Origin: Coffea arabica | Lineage: Eukaryota > Streptophyta > Magnoliopsida > Gentianales > Rubiaceae | DNA: 64,000 nt | Assembly: GCF_036785885.1 (NCBI RefSeq) | Contig: NC_092320.1 | Span: forward strand, 17,485,557 to 17,549,556 | Reading direction: 5' to 3' | Shown: positions 22,415-33,711 of the stretch, piece by piece | Position numbering within the stretch: the first letter of the stretch is position 1 | Layout: each line of letters begins with the position of its first letter | Notes under the pieces: model-generated | Databases searched by the model: none | The model's input: only the letters and a program-made list of their open reading frames with translations | Told to the model about the DNA's origin: nothing | Made by a program: the position numbers and the translations under genes

Positions 22415-25400
22415 CTACTCTAACACCGTTAGAGTCTCTGAATCATTGGATGTGGATTCAGTCTTTGGTTTTTTCCTTTTGTGACATATATCAACTGATA
22501 ACCTGCAAAAGATAGGGTAAAGGACTAGAATTAATCCCAAAATAGTCACTCCAATTGTACAGACAACTAGCATAAATAAGGTAATAATATGCTTGTGCAA
22601 ACTCCCACAGTCCACACCATTTTCCTTATATTGAGTGTGAAGAACGGCTCTTGTCCCTAACATTCTCAAAGAAAATTTGTCGGGGTGGGGTATTACTAAA
22701 GGAAGTTAATCATGGATTATCAATGAATCTAAAAGTGATTCAATCTGGATCGATGCCTGAGTAGTTAATGGGGATAGATTGTAAATTTGTTGGCATTATG
22801 TCTACGCTGGTTTAAATCTAGCTCGGCCCAATATTTTGCCCAATTCACCAATCCAATCTATCACAAGAGGGTATAACTCTCTATCTTTTATAAAGACTCG
22901 ATGCGGAGATAAAAGAATAAAAATCTCCTCAATATCTCCTTTTTTGGCTGGGATTGTAGTTCAATTGGTCAGAGCACCGCCCTATCAAGGTAGAAGCTGC
23001 AGGATCGAGCCCCGTCTAAACTGATTTAGGATCCTTTGAAAACTAAAAAGTGTAAAATTTCTAAAATATAAGTTAAGAATGCAATGTGAGAATGAATGAA
23101 AAGATTAGAAATCCTTCCTACATTTTAATAAATGGTAATCAGTTGCTTTGGAGGTCCAAATTCAACTTATCCATTCATGTATTTTAGTGTATGATAAAAT
23201 TCTTTCATTTTTTTTTTGACACATAATCATGATAGCAAAAAATTGTGTATTATGCTAAAATAACCAGTGGTGTATCCACTGGACAAATGATGCTATAGTT
23301 TGCCTCAACTACAATTTATATTATCTAACAGGCAAACACGCTGAAATATTGCAAAAACCAATTTCATGAATTTTTCTAACAAAGTCAAATTAGGCTTTGA
23401 AATAATAGCAAATATTTTTTCTAAGAAGAAGAGAAGTCCAGTATATTTACCCCAAGCGCAATGAAGTGTCTGAATTTCCATCTTTCTCTGATCTGCAGTC
23501 ACAGACTGTGCTTGAGCATACACCAGAATTCTTCCTCCCAAGTTGACCATTTTCTCGATACAACCTTAAGCGATACTCCTCAACCTACATGTTGCAAATA
23601 CGAAATTAATTAAACCCCAAAACCTTTAATTAGTGTCATATACAAGAGTAATGCCACTAATTCTTTAACACTTTTTTTTAAAATCCTACCTGTTCACGAA
23701 GAGCTTCATTTTCTAGCACAACCTTCTGTTCCTACCATCCACATTCAAAAGAAAAAGGGAAAAGAAAAGAGAAGAATGGAAAAATGAAATCCATTATTAG
23801 CGAAATAATATTTGTCGTTTTATTGAATAAACCAAGTAACGTACAATTTAAGAGATAGGTCTTCAAAAAGGCACTGCTATAACAAAATTCTTGCAGATGA
23901 ATTAACTGAGTGCATTCTCAATGGAAAAAGAATTCTAAAAATATGATAATGTAGGTTCAACATGCTCAAATATGGAATACGGGGGCAACCAGGAAAGTGC
24001 TACATCAAAATAATGCCCTCTGCCTTTTATATATCCATATCCACCTATTAAGTGGTTGAAAGGAATATATTCTTTTTTTTTTTTGGGTGTTAACATTTTG
24101 TGGGAAGTTGCCAAGACTTATAGAGTGCAAAATGCACAAAAAAGTGTAGCACTTGCTTTCTGTTTTTCCCTGCCTCATGAACAAAGAGTGTACCTGCAAT
24201 TTGGATTTTTCAAGCTGCTCCAGCAAGACCTGCTCCTGCAATACAAAGGAAACCTTGATCAACGCCATCAGACGAGATTGTTTCCTAACCAGTCCAATTA
24301 TCAAGAATTGCCTAGAATTGTGGACATTCTTGATGTAGGCACGTTGCCAAAACTCAAGATCCATGCCTTCGAGAAATACCTTCCTGTCCTTAACAGCTAA
24401 TATCCCTTCATGCAACTGATGCTCCAGGTGCTGCAACTCCTGAAAATTCAGCCCTCCAAGTTCCTTGCCCGTCATTTGACTGGAAAAATCCAAGTGATAA
24501 GAATGAGCATCCCAACTCCTGTGCATATAGGAAAATGTACCCATATTTTTCTATGTTTTGCAGGCCCCCCCCCCCTGCCCCTCACCTTTGTTATACAGAT
24601 TCCTGAGATTATAGTGGTCTGTTGGTTTATGTCAAGAATGAATTATGTATGTGAAAGAGATCTTACTGTGTAACATTGTACCAATATTTGCTAAACAAAC
24701 AGGTCCAATCAAACTTTTTTTTGAGTGAAAATTTTTCTTTTCATTATTGTGTTTGTTTAGATGATCTTGAAGTTTATAGATGATTAATTGGTTTATATTG
24801 TTTTCAGAAGAATTGTACCATTTTGAACTTAGATGCATCAAAAGCAGAGGCTTACCGCTGCACCAACTGTAGCTTCGCAATTTCAGATTTCAAAGCATCT
24901 GCCTGAGGCTGCGGTTCATTCTAGGATATAACAAAGAAGAAGCAGATCGTGTTAGTCACATCCCATTTGTTTATGAGCTTAAATTATGCAGTTTCTCAAT
25001 ATTAAGAGCTAAGAGAGCTTTTTAAAATACCTAAAACCTTCGAAGAATGCCTTGCCACTTTAAGGCATCATGGTGAATTCAAGGATTTTTAACTAGTAAT
25101 AACTATTAATTTTGAACTTGTAAAGTTGAATAATTTTACATGTTGAGTCGAACTATAGTAACTACTTATATTACTATTGTTTAGACTTGAATCCTCTATC
25201 TCACTTCTTGTACTAATCTCTATTCCTTTACTATTTTTTCGCCACATGTTATACTACATGGTATGTTGACAATAACCGCAATAGTAATATGTAGAATAAG
25301 AGAGTAAAAGCAGATAATCTAAAACCCATTTTTTTTACTACAATTATCAAGTACATCTAAAACAAAGAAATACATAGCACTATTTAAGAGGTATTGGCAA

Positions 25401-27482
25401 ATCATAAGTGCAATATTTACCTCTGTTTTATTCTCCATTGTAATAAGCTTTGAAGATTCTGGATTGGTGTTGTACCTCGCAAGAATTTGCTCCATGCTTC
25501 GAAACAAAACACAAATGCATGTAAGAAGAGCAGGTGAAAATTTTATTTAATAACCACTAATCCTAAATATCAGGCAGTCCAAAATACATAAAAAGAAAAA
25601 GAATTTACCATTTACTTTTCTACCAGTATTGCTTTTGCTTCAAGAATTTTGTTATTTCTTTCTTTGAGTTTGTTTTGTTTAATCAAGAAACCTTTAATCT
25701 CGTGCAAGAAATTTGGCGGAAAGAAAATTAAGAAATGATTCGTTGTGGCCCAGAATTCGTAATCTCGCATGCGGGCAACGAGGGCCCACACTCAGTTTCT
25801 GTCTCTGTTGCTTGGGTCAAAGGGTTGGGCCAGAACAAGGTTAGTCACAACTTTTTTTTTTTTTTTCACTCTGGGAGTGGTTAACTGGCCCATCCCATTT
25901 TTCAGTATGTTGTCCAATTGGATGTCCATGTTGGCCATGTAAATTCTTTCCTCGAAATTCCTAAATTTCAAAGTTTATAGATAATTTTCTTATTTCCAAA
26001 AAAAAAAGAGATAATTTTCTTGGTCAATAATTGTGGGCTAGTCTAGACTAAATTTAATGAAACTAGGAATGCTTTTGTTAAGGCATTTCGATTTCATTAG
26101 ATAATTAATTGAGCTTCAACGGATCCTTTATCTATGTTGTGTACTTGGCCCTTTTTGTTATTTTTTTTTTACCTTTTGACAAAAATGGGAGAGAAAAAGA
26201 TGTACAAAAGTAATTTTCAAAGTCTGTATTTGCATTAGTTTTCTCGACCAATGAGAGTTTAGCCAAACTTTTTGTCAATAGGTTTGGTTGACTTAGTTGG
26301 ACTGCGTGCTTTTCTCTTAATAGGGATTAGGAACTAGGAAGAGTATAAAGTATTGTCACAACACTTCTTTTTTTTTTTTTTTTTTTTTTTAGAGCGAGAT
26401 TCCAAGTTTTCTAATGTCCCTATCAATTCAACTTATGACCAAAAGAATAAATTAAGAGGCCTATATGTGTCCTAACTTTCAATAGCTTGTTGTTTGTAGG
26501 AGGATAGTAGTTGAATAATTGATTTACTCTTAAAAAAAAAAAGGCAGTGCTTTCTAGAAATTTAAATTTACCTAAGTATTTTTTGAGATTTATCAACAGC
26601 TTGAAATATTTGGTTTTATATTTACACATGGTAATATTTACGCACGGTAATTTACTACAAAAAGAAAAATCAACAGCTTGAAATGAATCCAAATTTGGAT
26701 GTAGCAAAAATCGCACTTGCTACTTATTTTCTTAAATATGACATAAGGGAAGAAAAGTCAATAGGTTAATAACCATTCCTCTGTAGGCAGAAAGAGGAAG
26801 AAAAGAAAATGTTGAAAACTGATTCATGCCTCAGCAAAAAAAAATGAAAAAATTAATGCATATGAATTGACAAGTTTACTTGAGCAGCAAGGTTTATATC
26901 TCAAGAAAAAAAAAACATAGAACAGCCGCCATCTATAAGTACAAAAGACCATTCTCTAGAGTATTGCATTTTCTTTATTTTTTTTTTCTATAACAAACAA
27001 AAGATAAGGAAACTGACGTTTCTATCCAAATATATTGAATCTGAAAATATTACTGTTTTATCACTCCTTTAAGCCTTCTTTTTTTTTTTTTTTTGTTTCA
27101 TTTCCATTGGAGAGTTGGGCTTAGAGGATATGTTAATTCACAGCCATAAAAGGTCCAAAAATCTGGTTCTGTGTATATTCAAGAAAATTTTAATTCACAG
27201 AATATATATAAAAAAAAAACCCAAAAATATCAGATAAAAAAGAAAAGAAGAAGAAATGAAATCAAGGCAAGAAGGCTTATGATCAAGATCACAAACATAC
27301 CGAGTACTGGCAAATTCATAAAGCTTTCCAGTGCTGGAGAAAACTATAACGCCAACCTCTGCATCGCACAAAATAGCCAACTCCTTAGCCTTCTTCAGTA
27401 AGCCGGCGCGGCGTTTTGAGAAGGTGACTTGCCTGCTGTTGACGTTCTCAATTTTCTTGATCTCAATTTTTCCCCTCCCCAT
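22415..27482 (-). CDS. MIKC-type MADS-box transcription factor, AGL15/AGL18-like
   Basis: Eight exons read on the minus strand: 27482-27301, 25496-25421, 24920-24856, 24479-24380, 24235-24194, 23731-23690, 23584-23451, 22502-22415. Lengths 182, 76, 65, 100, 42, 42, 134, 88 follow the classic MIKC pattern; all junctions are GT-AG and the frame stays open to a TGA, giving 242 residues. The MADS domain is residues 1-60 ([20 protein letters not shown] at the start). The intervening region is 61-86. The K-domain spans about 87-170, with the conserved [17 protein letters not shown]. The C-terminus carries [10 protein letters not shown], an LxLxL repression-type motif as in AGL15, then a basic KRKKPK stretch. 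The family binds CArG boxes as dimers; AGL15/AGL18 act in embryogenesis and floral repression. Intron 1 is 1.8 kb and intron 7 holds plastid-derived DNA. Confidence 0.92.
22747..22830 (+). pseudogene. trnY-GUA: Plastid-derived trnY-GUA pseudogene
   Basis: 84 bases, the full plastid tRNA-Tyr length. The anticodon GTA is kept (GATTGTAAATTT) and the 3' end reads TTTAAATCTAGCTCGGCCCA. Against the plastid gene as I remember it there are about 11 substitutions, nearly all C-to-T or G-to-A. They weaken several stems (for example G-to-A at position 3 in the acceptor), so a functional nuclear tRNA is unlikely. Confidence 0.8.
22950..23023 (+). pseudogene. trnD-GUC: Plastid-derived trnD-GUC pseudogene
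   Basis: Starts GGGATTGTAGTTCAATTGG and keeps the D-arm and T-arm (GATCGAGCCCCGTC) of plastid tRNA-Asp. The anticodon loop reads CCTATCAA, so GTC has become ATC. The 3' acceptor strand (TAAACTG in place of AGTCCCG) no longer pairs with the 5' strand. It is non-functional. Confidence 0.8.
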
Positions 27483-27580
27483 TTTCTCTTATTCGTTGGA
27501 GATTCTTTTCCCTATGATATCAAGAGGGATTGTTTACTATGGTTTTCTTGAATATGATATATAGAGATAGCCATGTGTGT

Positions 27581-27588
27581 ATATATAG
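27581..27588 (-). promoter_or_regulatory. Candidate TATA box of the MADS-box gene
   Basis: CTATATAT on the minus strand, about 100 bases upstream of the MADS ATG (27482). Other AT-rich candidates exist nearby (27555-27562), so this is positional inference only. Confidence 0.3.
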
Positions 27589-28003
27589 ATTGTAGCTTTT
27601 GGAGAATTCAGTGGGGTTTATGTCATAGCTTTCTTTGGTAAGTCTCAATTACACAGGTCCAATGGTGGAAAGTGTAACCAAATATAGAAGAAAATATAGA
27701 AAGGAAATTATGAGTTTACTAATTCAAGCAAACACCTTAATGTGGTATTTTGCATTTACCTTTTGGAGGGGACTTTACCATTTTGGGAACATTGTCAATA
27801 AAATGGAACGTTTAGTATAGCATGAGGATACGAGACGTGTCTTTATCTATCACTCTTTTTGCTTTGTGTGGGAAAAAAAAAAAAGAGAGATGGGGTGTGG
27901 AGTTAGGAAATTGAGGAGTTAAAAATGAAATGAAACGTGCACTATATTGGATGTTTCCATTGAGGAATTGGAATGGAATGGTTTACTTTTTATATGTGCT
28001 ATA

Positions 28004-28199
28004 TTAACATTTGAATGGACATTTGTAAAAGTGGGCTTAGCCAAGAAATGGAAAATAAGCAAAAGGGAGAAAGAAAGAAACTACTTTTCATATGTTCGTT
28101 TTTAACATTTGATTGGACATTTGTAAAAGTGAGCTTAGCCAAGAAAGGGAAAATAAGCAAAAGGAGGAAAAGCAATAAACAAAGATAGAAAGATAGTAA
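28004..28199. repeat. Tandem duplication (2 x about 98 bp) upstream of the MADS gene
   Basis: Two copies start TTAACATTTGA.TGGACATTTG at 28004 and 28102 and share GTAAAAGTG.GCTTAGCCAAG and AAAATAAGCAAAAG. They lie 520-720 bases upstream of the MADS start codon. Confidence 0.85.
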
Positions 28200-29252
28200 T
28201 CGATAACCGTAACCTATGGATAGCAAATTTGGGTTGAACTCATGTCTAGCTATCTATTTCTATTGCTGGTAATTCTTCTTGATAGTTCAATATATTAGAC
28301 GTTACATTCTCAAATTGAAGGTCTTAGCTTTCAATTTGATCGGCCCAAACTAATATCTACTCTCCTGTAAAGTTTACTATATGAAGCACAATTGAAAGCA
28401 GACGACATCAATTTGCACATCACAAATTTTACTGATAAACTTTTTGCATGGAACTGCAATATGCTATGAACTAGAAAATTTAAAAATAAAAAGTGTGTGT
28501 GTGTCATATTAATTGAATAATCCTTTTAATGCTTTTCTCCCTGGTTATTCATTTGAAGGCTCTCATAACTTTGATTCGATTCTATTATTTTAACTTGTTT
28601 TCATTGCTTTTTTTTTTTGCACTTTTTGTTTTAATTCCTTTGGACATGGTAAAACAAAAATGTTGCTCAATCTAATTTGATTTGTAACAAAGCCTTCCTT
28701 TTATTTGGTTGTTTTGGCCATCTAGAATGTTACGGTTATCGTGTGGTTGTTAATGGGACATCAAGAACAATAGTTAAGGCAAATCACTATATTTTACTTG
28801 TACAAACATTTGCCTATTCAGCTCATATTGAGAAGACTTATCCTTTATATGAAAGCTAAGGACAGCTGACTTCATTTTTTTTCTTTTTTCTAAATTCAAG
28901 ATGATTATTCATGTTTCTAAGTATAAATATTTTCGACATTAAAGGAAACCATTTGAGAAATTTCATATAATGTATTTATCAAAAAAGAATGCGATAATAT
29001 GAAATTTTGTGATGATGTATATATTTTGAAGACATATCGGTAGTCATATATATTGTACAAATTCAATAAGTATAAATTTTTGACAAATAAATAAGGATTA
29101 TTCTTGTACACGACGACAATATATATATTACTATTTTTGGATGTATATCACATATGCAAAAAAAAAAAATTCAAATTTGATGTGGGATTAAGTGGCATGC
29201 AATCAAGGGTACTAATGTATATGCTATCAATATACAATGTCAATTCAAATAT

Positions 29253-29374
29253 AATTCATAGTAAAACAACACGAGACATAGGAATAGACATATATAGCAT
29301 TTGTGTAGAGATTAATTCATAGTAAAACAACACGAGACATAGGAATAGACATATATAGCATTTGTGTAGAGATT
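29253..29374. repeat. Perfect tandem duplication, 2 x 61 bp
   Basis: Units 29253-29313 and 29314-29374 appear identical, beginning AATTCATAGTAAAACAACAC. Identity implies a very recent duplication or an assembly artefact. Confidence 0.9.
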
Positions 29375-29451
29375 AATTTCAAGCATTTATATATTTTGGA
29401 ATTGTCTGCCGCGCTTATAAGTGTGGCTTATTTTTCCATCATTTCATTTAA

Positions 29452-30770
29452 GAGCAAATTATTCGGATGGCTACTAAACTTTTGCAATCGTTGAGTTTTG
29501 ATCACTGAACTATTAAAAGTCTAGTTTTGACCACTGAAATATATAAAGCTAAGACTCGAGGCCATTCCGTTAGATTTAGTCGTTAAGTATGCCAGATCTA
29601 AGTATCGGCATAATTCTCAAGACAAAAAAAGGGCAATTTAGGAAGTTCAAGAGGAAACATTATTCAAGGGACAATTCAAAAAGTTCATCGGGAAGAACAA
29701 CTTTGTAGACAAATCTAGTATTCCCCCTACCAAACTCATTGAACTCCTTGAAACCATTGGTGGCATCCTTCAGTTCTGAAAGCCGGAACACTTGGGCAAT
29801 CCCAAGACATTGGACCACACACGAAAGAGGATTTGGATCACCATTGACTTCAATCTCCTGCTCAGGTTTGCCAATGCAGGAAGCAAAATGTATCCTTTTT
29901 CCTCCTCCTTTTGCGGATGTGACGCGGGGTAAGAGGTATCAGCCAAGTAAATCAACATGAATCCTGAGGCAGAAGACCCAATTATAAGTAGCAATTCACG
30001 CAATTGATGTTGGTGCTTCGGCTTCATCTCCGGCGAAAATTGGAGCCCATAAATATCCCAGCAAGAGTTGTTCTGGCAGAGGGAGCAAGCCGTGCAAACC
30101 TTGTCAGCATCCTCAGTACGAGCACTCGAAGTGAAAAAATCCTGCAGAACAATTCTGCGCACAAGGAGAACAAATCTTGAGATCTTTCCAAACACACTAG
30201 TTGGTCAGATCTAGCTCATTGAAAATGCTGGCGTTGAAGGCAAATTTTCCTTCACCATAAGTAGCAGGGCTGCATAATCCGAGACTGCATAACTGCAATG
30301 GAGGATCATAATCTAAAGGTGGAGTACCATTTGCAAACCAACAATCAAGTACTAGATTAGCCTCCCTGACGCCGCAGGTAACAAAATCTGTGGAAGCAAG
30401 GGTAAGAAAACTAGAACTCTTTGGAGACCAAAGACGAATTAAAGTTCCCCCAGCATTCAAGTCCGTAATCATCTTCTTGAATCCCACAAAAATGTTTTGC
30501 TCCAGCTACCGCCGAAACTAAGCGAATCCCATCTGGCAGAATGTCAAAAGAATCATTATTACCCCATCAATTGCCTCCCTGATTTGCCCCTTTCTTTTGT
30601 CTTGGGAATCGCACGAGCAGTCAGATCTGGCATACTTAACTATTAAATCTAATGGAGTGGCTTTCAATATTAATTTTATACATTTCAGTGATCAAAATCA
30701 GGCTTTTAATAGCTCAGTGGCTAAAACTCGATGATTGCAAAAGTTTAATGACCTTCCGGATAATATGCTC
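29452..30770 (-). mobile_element. Pack-MULE carrying a receptor-kinase fragment
   Basis: Long terminal inverted repeats of about 187 bp (29452-29638 and 30584-30770) begin GAGCAAATTATTCGG and GAGCATATTATCCGG. They match at most positions through AAACTTTTGCAATC, CACTGAACTATTAAAAG and AAGTATGCCAGATCT. An exact 10-bp direct repeat TTTCATTTAA flanks the element (29442-29451 and 30771-30780), in the Mutator range (9-11 bp). The whole interior between the TIRs derives from a plant gene on the minus strand and includes no transposase. This is the definition of a Pack-MULE: a non-autonomous Mutator-like element that has captured host coding sequence. Confidence 0.88.
29690..30545 (-). pseudogene. Captured fragment of a CRINKLY4-related (CCR-type) receptor kinase
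   Basis: Read 5' to 3' on the minus strand. An RCC1/crinkly-repeat-like part contains FCGIQEDDYGLECWG. A Cys-rich segment (ICSPCAQNCSAGFF, then VCTACSLCQNNSCWDIYGLQ) and a linker FSPEMKPKHQHQLRE follow. The membrane segment is LLLIIGSSASGFMLI. A juxtamembrane part with VQCLGIAQVFRLSELKDATN leads into the start of the kinase domain (GFKEFNEFGRG), where it ends. The order matches CCR3-like receptor kinases. It is broken by a stop just after ELDLTN (TAG near 30197) and at least two frame changes, and most of the kinase is missing. Any transcript would be non-coding or antisense to the parent gene. Confidence 0.82.
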
Positions 30771-32356
30771 TTTCATTTAATAATTTTGTGCATTAATTTG
30801 CTTATTCTACATGGACAACATCTATTCAGTCAAAGCAACCAAATTAAATATTTATCCCTTAGCTTTGACCTATATCTTGTTTAGCACCATCATATGAGTA
30901 TTGACACCTCTCCCTCTTTCTCTCTTTTGATATAATGTAGTTCATAAACAACACTTGTCATTACCAATTAACCGCTAAATCACATTGGCAATAATTTTGA
31001 AGTATGATGCGGAGATCAACCCTCTTTTTTTTTTTTCCAGTTTACTTATCAAAGTTGCAAACGACCAAGTCTGTAGTCCCATTTTAAATTGTTGATATTG
31101 GTGACTATGAACTGTGTTGATATAAAGAAAGAAGAAAATAACCATTAAAAACATGAAAAGCCAAAATAAAGAATTTGGATTAAATAGAGTTTTTCATAAT
31201 TTTGCTTTAATATTTTTTAGCCTTACAAAGATATGTGCTTCATTAGGCATAACTGATGAAATAATTTAAAGGGATATTTTGAAATACAATATCAAGTTAC
31301 GCAAGCAAAACACTACAAAACTAAGTTCAGCAAGACAGAACATACGATTTTAGGGAGCTTAAATGTTATTTGTGCAAATTTAAGATACATTAGTTGGAAG
31401 GCATATCCTATGTGTTAGCACACTAAAAAGGTAAACTGATTAGAGAAAAATTGAAAATGGAGCGAAAGTCATTAATATCTCTTTACTAATTTTGTTCTAA
31501 CGATTAAGGTGAAGGAAATTACAAAAATAAAAAAAATTAATAATCAACATTGTACCCACTTTGCATAGAGTTTATATACGGTTTAGATATAGACTTTGTC
31601 TGGTGGTCTATGGCCTGTAACGTAATTTGCCCTTACATTAGCATGTCTCTTCGATATACATTAAAAACTTAAGTAAAGATTTTATTGGAAAATAAACCAA
31701 GTTCAGAAGAATTTTAATTAAATAAACCAAGTTTAGAAGAATTTTGACCAAAGTTTAGTAATTTCATTTAGTGTGATTCATGTTTTTACAGTGTACTTGT
31801 TCACCAATTTCAGTTACAAATAACGTATTAGCTGCAACGGTTTTTCTAGGGAAGTTTAGAAAGCTCGTCAAGAGTTCATAAAAACTGCTTTCAGGTATTT
31901 TGTCTTGTGAAACCCAAAAGTAGACAATGATCTTTTACTCATTCAGTTCGCTCAGAATAAAGCCAAAGCCCAAGCCTATATCTCAATAAGTTTAAAAGAG
32001 GTCATATGACCCAAAACTCATGTAGATCTGTTTACTAATCAGCATTGATAATTACAGACGATTAAGTGTATAAATTTCAAGATCACATAATAATAGATTG
32101 AATATGTTCCAATATGTAATTTATATTTTACTCATAATATTGAATAAGTTTATTATCATGATGCCCGGTTGGGTCTAGAATAATACTCGACTCTTTGACA
32201 TGAGTTTAAAATAATTAAGTTAAAGAATAAAAATGATAAAAACACGGTATTATGACAAATTGATGACCTGTTAGAATTTGATACTTAAAAATTTAAGGTG
32301 GGGGCTAAATCTATACAATCAAAATCTACACCTATTGCGCCAAGATGCAATATAGT

Positions 32357-32833
32357 TAGGGGTGTTAACGGGTCGAGTTTAGATTCGGACCCGAGCCGGA
32401 TCCTGATCTGTTTACTCTAATAAAAAAAATGGGTAGAATACGGAATACATGATTCCGACTCGTATTCGACCTAGATCCGAACAATATATTAATACTTATA
32501 AAATATAAATATTTCTAAATTCATTCTTTTATCAAATTAACAATTTAGTAATGACTTTGTAAATTGATTTGTAATTAGTTTTGGATTGACTATTGCGAGT
32601 TATTTGTGATTTAACTTTTGTAATTTGATTTGTTTAAATTTGGAGATTGGATTTGTAATTTTGAAATATTTAAATTTGGACCTTTTAGACCCGAATCCGA
32701 CCCGGACTCGGTTTCGGAACTCTAAGATCAAGACCCGTCGGATATAAAGGTCGGATCTGAGTCTACTACATAAAAACGGGTTCGAGTCTGAAATTTTCAA
32801 TTCCAACCCGAACCCGATCTGTTGACACCCCTA
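32357..32833. mobile_element. hAT-like non-autonomous element
   Basis: TAGGGGTGTTAACGGGTCGAG at the left pairs with the reverse complement of the right end (TAGGGGTGTCAACAGATCGGG). The arms carry repeated CGGACCCGA/TCGGGTCCG-type motifs around an AT-rich core. The 8-bp flanks (AATATAGT and AATGAAGC) agree only partly, so the target duplication is decayed. The 68-codon minus frame inside is a repeat by-product. Confidence 0.65.
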
Positions 32834-33542
32834 AATGAAGCCCACATCATTTGTGGTTGATTGTAGAAACTTATTCAAATGCCAACATTAACCTTTTTTT
32901 TTTGTGTAAATAGAGGCACCAAATGATACCCGTTCTCTCATACTGTGTCCTTTCAGCTAATAGCCTCATTAAATTATTGTCATGATCATCATTTATCTGG
33001 GTTTATAAAGAGTACTCAGTTTTGTTAGTTGCAATTTTTTAAGAAAATTTTGCCATTCTAGTGTCTTTGAATATTAACATTTTTAAATTTTCACTTGATT
33101 TAGATATACCAAATAATTACACATTTAGTTGGTGGAGTCACTATAGCTAGTTTGATTAGAAGCTCAGTGTATGGTAGAAATAATTTTTGCCCAAATTGAT
33201 ACATGGGAATAAATTTGCCCTACAGTAATAATCACTTCGTGCCATAAGTCTCTAAAAATGTAATGGTATTGATGTTCTTGATAGTTTATATATTTGTCAC
33301 TATTAATCATTTTTGAACTTTTATAGTACACTGATCATGGGATTTATTCTTTATTTACACCTAGTTATGATATGAATTACTAACATTTTATACTTATCAA
33401 GTGTTGTAGCTATGAATATAGATTGAGTCAGTTTTTTTAGGAGAAAAAAATGAATCTGAATTGAGTCAAATATAACAAAAATAAATATTGGTAAGATCAT
33501 ACAAATGGAATCTATTTTTTTTTTTGCCACACAAAAAATAAC

Positions 33543-33711
33543 CGCAGATGGATCATATGATAAATTTAGGGTAAAAAGTAGTCACAATTTAGATTGGAAC
33601 CAAATTTATTAACTTAATTTTATAAGGGAAGTAAAGATACCATTTTTAAAGTGAAAGATTAAAAAATTAATTTAGTAAAATATAAATGATGTTTTGAATG
33701 ATTTTAACTTC
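33543..33711. repeat. Partial copy of the 3206-3743 TIR element
   Basis: Similar in order and content to the right arm of the 3206-3743 element. Shared motifs include GATCATATGAT..ATTTAGG-like sequence, CCATTTTTAAA/ATATTTTTAAAATGA, ATTAAAAAATTAATTTAGTAAAATAT and GATGTTTTGAATGATTTT. The other arm is not evident. Confidence 0.5.

Larger units (their letters stand above)
22680..23023 (+). other. Nuclear plastid DNA (trnE end, trnY, trnD) inside a MADS intron
   Basis: The block reproduces the chloroplast order trnE(3' end)-trnY-GUA-trnD-GUC, including both spacers. The trnE-trnY spacer reads AGGAAGTTAATCATGGATTA; the trnY-trnD spacer contains TTGCCCAATTCACCAATCCA and TAAAGACTCGATGCGGAGAT. It sits wholly within the last intron of the MADS-box gene (22503-23450). 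Most changes from the plastid sequence as I remember it are C-to-T or G-to-A. Borders are approximate, since similarity fades before 22680 and after about 23015. Confidence 0.85.
27483..29441. other. Upstream region of the MADS-box gene
   Basis: AT-rich non-coding DNA containing the candidate TATA box, an imperfect tandem duplication (28004-28199) and a perfect one (29253-29374). No gene recognised. Confidence 0.55.

Noticed and set aside
22950..23023. Functional tRNA-Asp gene
   Set aside because: The anticodon is ATC, the acceptor stem does not pair, and plastid spacers surround it; it is a plastid-derived pseudogene.
24056..24400. 114-codon plus-strand open frame
   Set aside because: It lies antisense over MADS exons 4 and 5 and their intron; the minus-strand exons have family motifs and splice sites, the plus frame has none.
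32600..32806. 68-codon minus frame
   Set aside because: Product of the repeated CGGACCCGA-type motifs in a hAT-like element.
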